The notes beneath the pieces are model-generated. The model was not told the origin of the DNA. It did not search any database and saw only the letters and a list, made by a program, of their open reading frames with translations. Positions 30,801 to 40,509 of a DNA stretch of 64,000 bases are shown here, in pieces (positions within the stretch are counted from its first letter, which is position 1; every line of letters begins with the position of its first letter). The translations under genes and the position numbers were made by a program. The stretch is from Protula sp. h YS-2021 (lineage: Eukaryota; Annelida; Polychaeta; Sabellida; Serpulidae): positions 30,628,116 through 30,692,115 of the forward strand of contig OX457026.1 of the NCBI GenBank assembly GCA_949752745.1, read 5' to 3'.

Positions 30801-31714
30801 AAGTTTTCAGATGTTAGCCTTACCTATGATTCTGTTTTATTTTAATATAGTTGTGGTCACATTACTGAAATACAAGTGCTCATTTTAGAATTCTTCAATA
30901 TTGTATGTAGTTTTTATCGAAGTGATATCTCCTTGTATGTTCAGCTGACCCTTCGTAATTCTACAGTAATTTAACAATGCATTGTAACAATTTACCTATT
31001 TTTATTTTACCCGTTTTTATTATCAAAATGTTTAATTTTATGTTCATGTAAATATTCTTTTGATCTCGTAATGCTGGCTGTTATGATTGTAGCTAAACAT
31101 GTGGCGATATGTTCGATAGTGCAGATTTTATATAATTTCATCATTTTTTTATGTTCGATACTGCAGATTTTATATAATTATGTGATATCTTATGTTCTGT
31201 TTTAGACTGTTTTATTTATTTTAGTAAATTTCTAAATCGTATACAGTTATTTATATTTTACTTGTTTAATGCGAAGTCAGTAAATTATCTATAAAATTGA
31301 AGTAACGAATACTGTAAGGGCTGTTCATGCAGTTATCGTAGCGCTGAATGTTGAAGTCGTTTTGTATCTCGAACATTCAACAAGTTTTCAGATGTTAGCC
31401 TTACCTATGATTCTGTTTTATTTTAATGTAGTTGTGGGCACATTACTGAAATACAAGTGCTCATTTTAGAATTCTTCAATATTATATGTAGTTTTAATCG
31501 AAGTGATATCTCCTTGTATGTTCAGCTGACCCTTCGTAATTCTACAGTAATTTAACAATGCATTGTAACAAATTACCTATTTTTATTTTACCCGTTTTTA
31601 TTATCAAAATGTTTAATTTTAAGTACATCTAAATATTCTTTTGATCTCGTGATGCTGGCTGGCTGTTATGATTTTGACTAAACATATGGCGATATGTGCG
31701 ATAGTTCAGAGTTA

Positions 31715-31915
31715 TTAAAATTTTGTCGTATTTTATGTTCCACAGTGCAGATTTATATAATTTTATGGTATTTTGTGTTTTATAATGGAGATTTTATATA
31801 TATATATAGTTTTTATATTTAATGTTATATGTTCCATAGTAGAGATTTATTTAATTCTGTCGTTTATTATGTTCCATTTTTGCAGACTTTATATAATTTT
31901 GTCATATTTTATGTT
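31715..31915 (+). repeat. Expanded ~41-bp satellite subrepeat, first cluster
   Basis: About five diverged copies of a unit resembling GTTCCATAGTGCAGATTT followed by TATAATTTTGTCGTATTTTA. Each normal 580-bp monomer holds only two adjacent copies of this unit (GTTCGATAGTGCAG... then GTTCGATACTGCAG...). Confidence 0.7.
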
Positions 31916-32624
31916 CTGCTTTAGTCTGTTTTATTGCTTTTAGAAAACTTGTAAATTGCTTGCAGTTATCTATATTTTACTTGATTCATGCCCACTCAGT
32001 AATGCATATGAATAATTTAAATATTTAAAACTGTAAGGGCTGTTTGTGCAGTTTTCGCAGCACTGAATGTTAAAGTAATTTTGTAACTCGAACATTCGAC
32101 AAGTTGTCAGATGTTGGCGTTATTTATGATTCAATTTTATTTTAGTGTAGGTGTGGCCACATTACTGAAATATCAGTGCCAAAATTGTCAGTGCTCTGTT
32201 TAACGTTCCTTAATATTCCATATATTTTTAATAGAAGTAGTATCGCTTTGTATGTTCAGCTGTGCCTATGTAATGCGGCGGTAATTTAGAAATGTATTGC
32301 AATAATTTGACCATTTTCAGTTTACCCGTTTTTATTATCAAAGTGTCTGCTTTTCCAAATGGAACCGCCATATATGTTCAGCTGTCCCTTGCTAATGTAA
32401 TTTAGCAATGCATTGTAATAATTTACCTATTTTTATTTTACCAGTTTTTATTATTAAAAATGTCTAATTTTGTGTACATCTAAATATTCTTTTGATCTGG
32501 TAATGCTGGCTGTTATGATTTTAACTAAACATATGGCGACGTATTTTATACCCAATTACCATCTCATTCAGTCCCTGACTTATCAGTTTTAAATCAAAAT
32601 CAATGCTCTTATATTTTTGTTTGG

Positions 32625-32825
32625 TAGCATAGTGCAGATTTTATAATTTTGTCATGTTATATGTTCCATAGTGTAGATTTTACATAGTTTTGCATTTTAT
32701 GTTCTAGAGTGCAGATTGCATATAATTTAGTCCTATTTCATGTTCGATCGTGCAGAATTTATATAATTTTGTCATATTTCAAGTTCGATCGTGCAGAATT
32801 TATATAATTTTGTCATATTTTAGTT
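32625..32825 (+). repeat. Expanded ~41-bp satellite subrepeat, second cluster
   Basis: About five copies of the same subunit, including two nearly identical neighbours with GTTCGATCGTGCAGAATTTA followed by TATAATTTTGTCATATTT at about 32.74 and 32.78 kb. Confidence 0.75.
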
Positions 32826-33589
32826 CTGTTTTAGACTGTTTTATTTATTTTAGTAAATTTCTAAATCGTATACAGTTATTTATATTTTACTTGTTTAATG
32901 CGAAGTCAGTAATGTATCTGAAAAATTGAAATATCGAATACTGTAAAGGCTGTTCATGCAATTATCGTAGCGCTGAATGTTGAAGTCGTTTTGTATCTCG
33001 AACATTCAACAAGTTTTCAGATGTTGACATTATGTGTGATTCTGTTTTATTTTAATGTAGTTGTGGCCACATTACTGAAGTATCAGTGCTATAGTTTGTC
33101 ATTGCTCAATTCGATATTCTTAAAATATTACATGTATTTTTAATCCAAGTGGTATCTCCTTGTATGTTCGGCTTACCCTTCTTAATGTTCGTACGGTTTC
33201 CGCAGCGCTAAATGTTGAAGTCATTTTGTATCTCAGATATTCGACAAGTTTTCAGATGTTGGCGTTATCGTGATTCTGTTTTATTTTAATGTAGTTGTCG
33301 GCGCATTACTGAAATGTATTTGCTCATTTTAATATTCTTCGATATTATATGTAGTTTTAATCGAAGTGATATCTTCTTATATGTTCAGCTGACCCTTGCT
33401 AATGCTGTGGTAATTTTACCCGTTTTTATTATCAAAATGTCTAATTTTGTGTACATCTAACTGTTCTTTTGATCTCGTAATGCTGGCTGTTATGATTGTA
33501 GCTAAACATGTGGCGACATAGTATACAATCTCATTCAATATTAAAACTTATCAGTTTTAAATGTCAAAATCCCAGTGCCCTGATATGCT

Positions 33590-33865
33590 GCTTTGGCATC
33601 ATTGTGCTAATTTTATATAATTTTGTCGTATTTTTGGTTCTATAGTGCAGATTTTATATAATGTTGTCGTAGCTGATGTTTCTAGTGCAGATTATGTATA
33701 ACTTTATCGTAATTTATGTGCTATAGTGCAGGATTCATATAATGTTGTCGTATTTTGTGTTTCATACTACTAAATTTTCTCTTATTTTATGTTCGACAGT
33801 GCAGATTTTTATATAATTTCGTCATATTTTATACTCGATAGTGCAGATTTTATATAATTTCGTTT
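33590..33865 (+). repeat. Expanded ~41-bp satellite subrepeat, third cluster
   Basis: Six to seven diverged copies of the TAGTGCAGATTTTATATAAT type separated by GTCGTA/GTCATA-type linkers. After this cluster the satellite homology fades out towards 34,060. Confidence 0.75.
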
Positions 33866-34124
33866 TAGTAAAACCTATGTCAACGTATTTTATACCCAGT
33901 TACAATCTTATTCAATATTCAGTTATATAAGTTTTTAACATTCTGCACTATTATATGTATTTTTAATCAAATTGGTACCTCCTTGTATGTCCATTCATGG
34001 ATTTATATAATTTATAGCCATTTCACTCAAATTCTATGATAAATTAAAGGCATAAAGGCAGGCTTGAATGAAAACTTATGTGTTTTATTCTGTTGTAGTA
34101 GTTGTAAGTGTACTTGATTTTCAG

Positions 34125-34182
34125 ATCAATGCGAACACATGTAGGAATGTCCTGGCAAAGTGACCAACTATTCATTGTCGCG
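34125..34182 (+). other. Weak candidate 58-nt internal exon beside the satellite
   Basis: The stretch is preceded by TACTTGATTTTCAG, a good acceptor, and followed by GTAAGTAA, a consensus donor. One frame is open throughout (19 full codons starting S-M-R-T-H-V-G); the other two contain stops. No neighbouring exon is evident within several kilobases and the length is small, so this may be chance. No function can be assigned. Confidence 0.2.
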
Positions 34183-34215
34183 GTAAGTAAAAAAATATCT
34201 TACCGAAACGTGTTT

Positions 34216-34244
34216 AGCCCCAGCTTCTTATAGAAGCAGGGGCT
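34216..34244. repeat. Hairpin at the head of a decayed tandem-repeat element
   Basis: AGCCCCAGCTTCT and AGAAGCAGGGGCT flank a 3-base loop. They form a 13-bp stem with a single A-A mismatch. A decayed version (CATCTACAGAAGCAGGGG) lies near 38.19 kb and is again followed by related sequence (CTTTTAAG-TTGAAAAA-CGTA). Confidence 0.7.
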
Positions 34245-34369
34245 GTAGCAATCGTTGAACGTATGTGCGTACGAAGACTTTTAAGGTGAAAAAGCGTATC
34301 TCCTCTTAGGTTTTTATCCTGAATATCTTGAGATTTTGGTTGGTGGTAGCAGACAGAAATACCTCCTTG

Positions 34370-36290
34370 GCTGTTACTTTTTTTAGCGATTAGCCAAAAA
34401 TTGGGGGAAATATTGGCCAAAAACCAAATTTCCTTAAAACCTATCTCCTCCTAGGGTTTTGGTGGATAAATTCTAAAATTTTGTTAGAAGGTAAGTTGCG
34501 TACGTGTCCACCTGGCTGTTATTTTTTTTGGCGACTTGCCAAAATTGGCGAAAATATTGGCGAAAAAATTTTTTTCGTAAAATCTTAACTTCTTCAAATT
34601 TTAAGTACGAGTAGCAAGCGTTACTAGCTATCTAGCTAGTACTTTTTTTGGTGATTCGCCAAAAATTGGCGAAAACTTTCTCAAAAACCAAATTTTTTCG
34701 GTAAATTCTGGAAAATAATCTTACTGTCTTGAAAGTTTAGTTGAAGTAGCAGGCTTGACGACCTCCTGATTATTACTTTTTAGTCCAACCGACTATATCG
34801 GGCTGGTCTTATCACATCAATAGAGGGGCATCCATCGTCTGTGTGTACTTACGTACGTATGTACGTATGTAAACTTTTACTTAAAATGCTTCTGCTCCTT
34901 CAGCTTTGATTGGATTCCTTTCACATTTTGTACGAAAGTTTTTAGGGTAGGCCTCTCTTTAAAAGTCACTTTTTTTGGCTATCCGCCAAAAATGTCCAAA
35001 CTGAGAGCATTTAAAAATGTTCGGTTGCCAATTTTCAAAATGCTTTTCCCACAACTTTTATAAGATTTTCTTTAAATTTGGTGCGAATATTCTCCAGCTA
35101 TGCCTGTCTTGAAAAATTACTTTTTTGCGATCCCCAAAAAATTTTCCAACTGGGAAACATTTTTAAATTTTTTGCTTCCAAATTTCAAAACGCTTCTTCT
35201 CCCTCAATTCTGATTGCATTCCTTTCCATTTTTTTAGGATTGTTTTCCAGTAAGACCTATCTTGAAAATTTACTTTTTTTGGTGATCCGCCAAAAATTGG
35301 CCGAGTGGGGGAGGGGGGCATTAAAATTGATTTTAATTTGCCAGTTTTCAAAATGCTTCTTCTCCCAAAATTTTGATCAGATTTTCTTTAAATTTTGTAC
35401 GAATGTATTTTAGTCAGACCTCTCTTGAAAAATACTTTTTTGGCGATCCACGAAACGTTGGCTAATTTTTTTTTCTTTTTTTTGTTTCCAAATCTCAAAA
35501 GCTTCTTTTCGTACAATTTGTATCGGATTCCTTTCCAATTTTGTACGATTGTTCTTTAGGTTGGCCTGTCTTGAAATGTTACTTTTCTTTGGCAATTCGT
35601 CAGTTCTCAGAGTGAAAATTATATATATTGTAGATGTGTATCGTTGTATTATTTGCAAAATAAGATGAAAAGTGATTGGAGGAATTTGGGACCGAGATAA
35701 CTCGTCCACTGTAGAAGGGGCTCACTATTGGGGTGTTCACTAATGACAGTTTACTGTATATACTTCACCTTACACGGGGGATCCTGTCTCACTGAGACAC
35801 TAGTTTCGGAGCATTGTTTAGCGATACCAAGGAAAATTGGCTTGGTTTTGGGGGGGGGGCAATATTCAAAATGTTTCTACTCCCACGATCTGGATCGCAT
35901 TCCCTTAAAATTTTGTTCGGATGTTTACTAGTGAGACCTTTCTTTAAATTTTTTTGGCGATCCATTTTTTTAATTGTTTACTGGCCAATTTCCCAAAGGT
36001 TTTTCCCAACACTTTGCATTGGATTGTCTTCAAATTATGCGTAAATGTTCACCAGGCGGTGAGCGTTTAGAAAGTTACGTTTCTGGCTATTCATCAAAAA
36101 TGGGGATGGGGGGGGGGGGGAGGGGATTTCGGTGACCAATTTTCAAAACTCTTCTTCTTCCACGACTTGTCGGATCGGATTGTCTTCAAAATTTTCACAA
36201 ATGTTCATTAGGCGGTCCTCTTTTCAAAAGTTACTTATCTGGCGATCCGCCAAAAATTGACTACATGCAGAGCATTTACGTGATTTACTA
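34370..36290 (+). repeat. Degenerate tandem array, ~120-165-bp units (GGCGATCCGCCAAAA family)
   Basis: A core like TTTTTGGCGATCCGCCAAAAATTGG recurs near 34,384, 34,529, 34,649, 34,979, 35,117, 35,278, 35,440, 35,589, 35,815, 35,954, 36,085 and 36,239. Between cores lie alternating segments resembling AAAATGCTTCTTCTCC, GATTGGATTCCTTT and TTTTGTACGAATGTT. The spacing is irregular, with the longest gap at 34,649-34,979, where the microsatellite sits. Units are strongly diverged. Small ORFs at 35078-35413, 35410-35709 and 35814-36044 lie in these repeats and look fortuitous. Confidence 0.8.
34841..34871. repeat. GTAC/GTAT microsatellite inside the repeat element
   Basis: TACTTACGTACGTATGTACG continues as TATGTAAAC. 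It is preceded by GAGGGGCATCCATCGTCTG and followed directly by core-repeat sequence. A short microsatellite next to tandem core repeats is a known layout of some non-autonomous Helitron-like elements. Confidence 0.8.
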
Positions 36291-36349
36291 ATCTCAGCTT
36301 GTCACAATATCCCTGGACATTCTTGTTTAGTTTATTGGTAGCCAATTTT

Positions 36350-37110
36350 CAAAATGCTTGTTTAGTCGATCGGGCACTTTTTGTATTTTGGGGAATTTTT
36401 GAAGAAAAACCTCAAACTGCATTTCCCACTACAGTTTTTATCCGATTTCATTTATTTTATGTAGAGGCTTTCCTAAGGAGTCCTGCATACGGCTTGTGCT
36501 TTTTAGTCGATCGGACAATTTTGGGGGAATTTTTGAAGAAAACTTCAAAGTGCATTTCGTCTTACAGTTTTTTGTCCGATTTCATTTGTTTTGATATGAG
36601 GCATCCTCAGGTGGTCCGGACATGATTTGTACTTTTTGTTTTATTTTTGGGGAATATTTGAAAAAATACCTCCAAATCCATCTCGCTCAGTTTTGACCCG
36701 ATACCATTTATTTTTGATGTGAGGCATCCTTAGGGGGTCGTGAATACGGTTTATGTTTTTACTTGATCGTGGAATTTTGGGGGAATTTTTGAAGAAAACA
36801 TTCAAAATGTATTTCCTCCTACAGCTTTTATTAGATCTCATTAATTTTTGGTATGAGCCGTCTCTAGGGGTCATGCATCCGTTTTATGCTTATTGAGTGA
36901 ATAAGAAAATTTTTGATTTTTTTTTCGGAATTTAAAAAAATTAAAATGAATCTCCTTCTATAGTTTTGGTTTAAGTTCCGTGTGAGGCATTCTCAGAGGG
37001 TTGCGCCTATAGCGTGTAAATTTTAGGCGATCAGAAAATTTTTTTAATTTTAGGGTAATTTTTGAAAATGAAATCTCAGAATGCATCTCCTCCTACAGTT
37101 TTGAAATGTA
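36350..37110 (+). repeat. ~131-bp tandem repeat, about 5.5 diverged units
   Basis: Units start near 36,357, 36,492, 36,625, 36,750, 36,881 and 37,015. Each has, in order, a TTTAGTCGATCGG-like segment, TTTTGGGGGAATTTTTGAAG, a CATTTCCTCCTACAGTTTTT-like segment, GATTTCATTTATTTT, and TGAGGCATCCTTAGGGGGTC. Layout and short motifs are shared with the array immediately upstream, so the two are probably diverged forms of one family. The + strand ORF at 36299-36625 and the - strand ORF at 36641-36874 lie in these units and are not credible genes. Confidence 0.85.
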
Positions 37111-37117
37111 AACCGCG

Positions 37118-37390
37118 CATCAGTGCAAATTTAAAAGAAACATGCGCATTGGTCCAAAATAAGCATCGCCCATCAACGCAAGTTAAATGAACGTGGGCAC
37201 TAGACCAAAATAACAACAGTCTATCGACGCAAGTTACATAAACATGCGCACTGGTCCGAAATGCGAACAAAGTATCAACGCAAGTTAAATGAACATGCGC
37301 ACTGATCCAAAATTAGCACCTCGCATCAATGCACATTAATCATACATGCGCACTGGTCCGAAATGTGAACCGCGCATCAACGCTATCCAG
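37118..37390 (+). repeat. 51-bp tandem repeat, about five copies
   Basis: CATCAACGCAAGTTAAATGA followed by ACATGCGCACTGGTCCGAAA recurs at 37,118, 37,171, 37,222, 37,273, 37,324 and partially at 37,375. Because 51 is a multiple of three, the minus strand shows a periodic 17-residue ORF (37076-37270). No start context, splice signal or composition supports coding. Confidence 0.92.
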
Positions 37391-37413
37391 TCTCCCAGAG
37401 ATACAAATGATCT

Positions 37414-37533
37414 GTCTTACATTTTTCAGAGAAACAAATCTTTGTATGTATTTATTGGTCTATGTTCGTTTCGGTCTTACATTTTTCAGAGAAACAAATC
37501 TTTGTATGTATTTATTGGTCTATGTTCGTTTTC
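37414..37533 (+). repeat. Perfect 60-bp tandem duplication
   Basis: TCTTACATTTTTCAGAGAAA and the following bases to TATGTTCGTTT occur twice, at 37,415 and 37,475, with no visible difference inside the unit. It is a recent duplication that gives short mirrored ORFs. Confidence 0.95.
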
Positions 37534-38160
37534 GTTGCTAAATTAATTATTTAGCTAGCTCTTTGCCATCTTGTCTTTTGAAGCCAAATTTTTCAGGGAA
37601 ATTTCCTTGCTCATTTACGCAATTGGTCTTATCGCTTTCGTAAGCTGTTACTTTGTCCTTTGACAAACTTGTTAATCAGTACTTAAATATATTGCATTAT
37701 TTCAGAGGAGCTATAATATTTGTTGTTATCGGATCGGCAAAAGGTCAGGTTCAAGAGAAAAACACACATACAAAAAATATGTTCGTTCCACAGATAGTGT
37801 CTGATTACTTTTGATAGCAGTGTTGCCCGTGAGGCCTTCTTCCAAATCTAAATCTTGTCAAAATTGGTCGGTTTCTCCTTTCAGTTTTACAATGTCTTCC
37901 CATTTACGGCTATGCGCAATTGTTCTTGGACATTCTTGTTTAATTAATGCTTTAATTACGCAACTAGAACGATAGATGTTTTGTTCAACCGCGTGTCAAT
38001 CGAATATAGTTTTATACTTACCGTAATACCGGGTGTGTTCTGGTAAGTGGATCCGTGTGCATGTGGAGGCTGCTTAAAATAACCTAAAATAAAAAAAAAT
38101 GTCTATGATATTTTGGTAAAAAAAGAGGGGTTCTTTGGGAACTGCACTCCGTGTTTTGTT
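37534..38160. other. Intergenic, nothing recognised
   Basis: Mixed AT-rich sequence with stops in all frames. I see no tandem repeat, RNA gene or convincing exon. Confidence 0.5.
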
Positions 38161-38560
38161 AAAAATTGGGGTGTTTTTGGTAGCCACAGCATCTACAGAA
38201 GCAGGGGTTACAGTGGGAATGTACGCTTTTAAGTTGAAAAACGTAATCCTAATGCTTTGAAATGTTAGTTGAAGGTATCTCCTATTAGTACCAACCTACT
38301 ATTACTTTTTTGGTTTTTGACAGGTTCCTAACAAAAATGGCTGAAATATTGGCCAAATACTAATTTTTGTTAAAATATATATTCTCCTGGGATTTTAATG
38401 AAAACGTTCTAAAATTTTGATGTAAGGTAGGAACCTTTCACCTGGCTATTCCTTTGTTTTTGGCGATGCGTTAAAATTGAGGAAGATATTTGCCAAATTT
38501 GGAAAAAAACAAAAAACTATTCCTACATAATGGGCGCGGTTACGTTGAAATTTGACACGG
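38160..38560 (+). repeat. Dispersed diverged copy of the 34.2-kb repeat family
   Basis: The order of blocks matches 34.21-34.6 kb: AGAAGCAGGGGTTAC, a CTTTTAAG-TTGAAAAA-CGTA block, a TATTACTTTTTTGG block, GGCTGAAATATTGGCCAAA, TCTCCTGGGATTTT, TTCTAAAATTTTG, CACCTGGCTATT and TTTGGCGATGCG. It has no CDS. Confidence 0.7.
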
Positions 38561-38691
38561 ATGTTCCACGCAAGAATGGCCCATTTCAGTATAATGTGGC
38601 AGGGTAGTCCTGATATAACGCTGAGGTCGCTGAAAGGGACTTAAAAACCAATAAACCAAAATAAACCAATCGCCTAACTACTTTACTCAAT

Positions 38692-38765
38692 AGCGCAAAT
38701 GGTTAGGTGTTGGACTGATAATCACGGGGTGGTTTGTCCTCGCTCTGCTGAAGGTGAATCATGTC
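38692..38765 (+). other. tRNA-like remnant (possible tRNA-derived SINE head)
   Basis: TAGCGCAAATGGTTAGGTG resembles a D-arm/A-box. GGACTGATAATC resembles an anticodon region with CTGATAA in the loop. GGTTTGTCCTCGC is a poor B-box. The anticodon and acceptor stems do not pair well, so it is not an intact tRNA gene. A TG-rich microsatellite follows within 40 bp, as in some SINE tails. Confidence 0.35.
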
Positions 38766-38801
38766 TCACCGTCCAATAGGAGACATATACTGTTTGTTCG
38801 T

Positions 38802-38870
38802 CATGTGTGTGTGTTTATGTATTTGTGTGTGTGTGCGTGTTTGTACGTGTGTGTGTCAGTCTGTGTAAAC
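38802..38870 (+). repeat. TG-rich microsatellite
   Basis: Imperfect (TG)n broken by TTTA, CG and TAC interruptions. The ORFs at 38754-38942 and 38807-39010 owe their V/C-rich residues to it. Confidence 0.9.
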
Positions 38871-38879
38871 AAAATGGTG

Positions 38880-39590
38880 TGTGCAAGATATCTCGAGGAG
38901 TCCGGCCGACTTCAAACTTCATCTATTTATTCCTTGGTTTAATCGGAGTGTTCTTTCAACATTTGACGCATTTTGTATTATTAGGGCTGGTGTATGACGT
39001 TATTACGTAAAAATTTTGTGTCATTGTTGCTTGGTAGGTCCGAAAGATTCTATCAAATTTTGTTGCAAGTAGAACGAACGAGTACGGCGTATGATGTCAT
39101 CACATAAAATATGTCTGTATGTATTTTGGAGCTAATTTAACCCAGCAATGCTGCCAACTTTGAGAATACGAAGAGGATATATAATTCGGCGCGAAAATAA
39201 AAACAGTGAAACAACTTCCACGTGTTTCTCTTGTTTATTCCTTTACCCAATGAGATTAGGTTACACACAGCAATGAAGGTGACGTCACATATAATTTTTG
39301 CGCGCAAAAGTTGATAACCACTTTGTGTTTAGGATACCTTTTTGTTTTTTTTACGCGAGAATTTCGGATATTCTTACTGGATTGTTCAACGCACCACACA
39401 AATGTAAATTTTCTGCTTCGTTTGACAGCTAGAAACCTGGGTTTCTTGCTGAGGTTGTTGCAAAATTCGGCACTTAGTGCTGACGAGCCTACCAGATCCA
39501 AGTGTTTGCTTATTCAGGGCTATCATCTCGCTAGGAGCTACATTCTTCCATTGGATATATGTTGAGCTGGGATTACGTTGCTAGGCAGCG
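38880..39590. other. Intergenic, no gene recognised
   Basis: It contains two related CRE-like segments, GTATGACGTTATTACGTAAAA near 38.99 kb and GTATGATGTCATCACATAAAA near 39.09 kb. Both are followed by similar short sequence, which suggests an old ~100-bp duplication. ORFs on both strands at 39256-39565 overlap each other and have no supporting features. Confidence 0.4.
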
Positions 39591-39594
39591 TAAC

Positions 39595-40140
39595 ACATTG
39601 TGATCCTGGTGCTGGGAGAGTCTAGAAATGATTTTCTGTCACAGGTCGCTGACAGCTCGCAGCGCCAAAGTTGGCGAGCTTGGTTACGATGTCAGTTTAC
39701 TCACCCCCACCAGGCTGAACAACTTGCGTCGACACTGTGTGTTACACATCATGGCCCTGCTGTCCACCACAGGATTCACAAAGAGACTGCGATTTACCGC
39801 CGTTTGGAGCGTTTTTTCGTCGCCTGGCAGTATCTAGGCCACGGCAACTGCCATGGCGATCATACCCGCTGCGGGGAAAAGAGGATTTCACAGCCTTACT
39901 GGCAGTGCCAGTGCCGGTTAGACACTTGACTGCAAGGTGTAAAAGGCTGCGAATCCCCCGTCTCCACTATCCACAAGCGAACTCACCCCGAAGGACACAG
40001 TTTGGGTCTTTTTTCTGGGGATACCTAAGGGAATGCCGTGTGTGGTATTCTCCGAGTCTGTGCGACGCCATGTGACGTGTAGTGACAACAGCTGACATGG
40101 CGTACGATGTCCATAAAGGATACATTTTGCATTCAAACGG
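39595..40140. other. Relatively GC- and CpG-rich stretch, unrecognised
   Basis: Base composition rises here compared with its surroundings, and several overlapping ORFs occur: 39600-39929, 39628-39837 and 39737-40075 on +, and 39918-40136 on -. None resembles a protein I know. The absence of stops in several frames is what a GC-rich island gives by chance, although a decayed coding exon with frameshifts is possible. Confidence 0.3.
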
Positions 40141-40509
40141 CCGCAGTAACGGGGTTGGTGTCAAACTAATAACGGAGAAAGGTACTTTATAGTCCTTTCC
40201 AAGGCATATTTAACCCCACTCCTGGAATGTCCTCGTTTAGTTAAGAGTTTACCAAGTAAACAACGAGCAGCTTCACCTCCGGGAAATCTCAAATAAAAAC
40301 ACGATGTGAAAGAATATTTTGCCATGCTCGAGTTGTTTTGGAAAATTCTGAAATTGAATTGCACCATCCGTTGCAAATAGTTAATTTCACAGTCTTTTAT
40401 TGAAAAATATAAATTTGAAGCCCGTGTTTTATAAAAGAAACTTCTTTGTTCTTTTCTACTTTTCTTTCATTAACCACAAATTCAGCCATAACATATAATT
40501 ACTATTATA

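Larger units (their letters stand above)
1..31660 (+). repeat. ~580-bp satellite DNA array, about 54.6 monomers
   Basis: The anchor AGAATTCTTC recurs from about 131 to about 31,470 at 577-584-bp spacing (54 intervals, mean about 580.3 bp). All monomers are in the same orientation and highly similar, and most carry one GAATTC and one CTGCAG. The monomer is AT-rich. Differences are mostly single substitutions plus 1-2-bp indels such as CGTATACAG versus CGTACAG. The first copy in the window lacks 13 bp after GATTCTG. Short ORFs here (for example 510-710, 7181-7387, 10105-10308) shift with monomer variants and are not genes. The array is cut by the left edge of the window, so its true length is unknown. 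Centromeric, pericentromeric or interstitial location cannot be decided from this sequence. Confidence 0.97.
31661..34060 (+). repeat. Degenerate edge of the 580-bp satellite
   Basis: Recognisable monomer parts persist but are diverged and altered in length: a TCTGCTTTAGTCTG-like segment near 31.92 kb, a well-preserved stretch TTAGACTGTTTTATTTATTT near 32.83 kb, and repeated TGCTGGCTGTTATGATT near 31.65, 32.50 and 33.48 kb. Divergence rises sharply compared with the array to the left. This fits an array boundary that escapes homogenisation. Confidence 0.88.

Noticed and set aside
1..31660. CENP-B box in the satellite monomer
   Set aside because: I looked for TTCG-N4-A-N2-CGGG in the monomer and did not find it. 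GTTCGATAGTGCAG lacks the CGGG half.
1..33900. CRISPR-like array or regularly spaced short repeats
   Set aside because: The whole 580-bp unit is repeated with no unique spacers, and the context is eukaryotic.
35078..36874. ORFs of 76-111 codons between 35.1 and 36.9 kb on both strands
   Set aside because: All fall in the decayed tandem array and recur with its period.
38692..38765. Functional tRNA-Ile gene
   Set aside because: The anticodon-stem and acceptor-stem bases do not pair and the B-box is poor.
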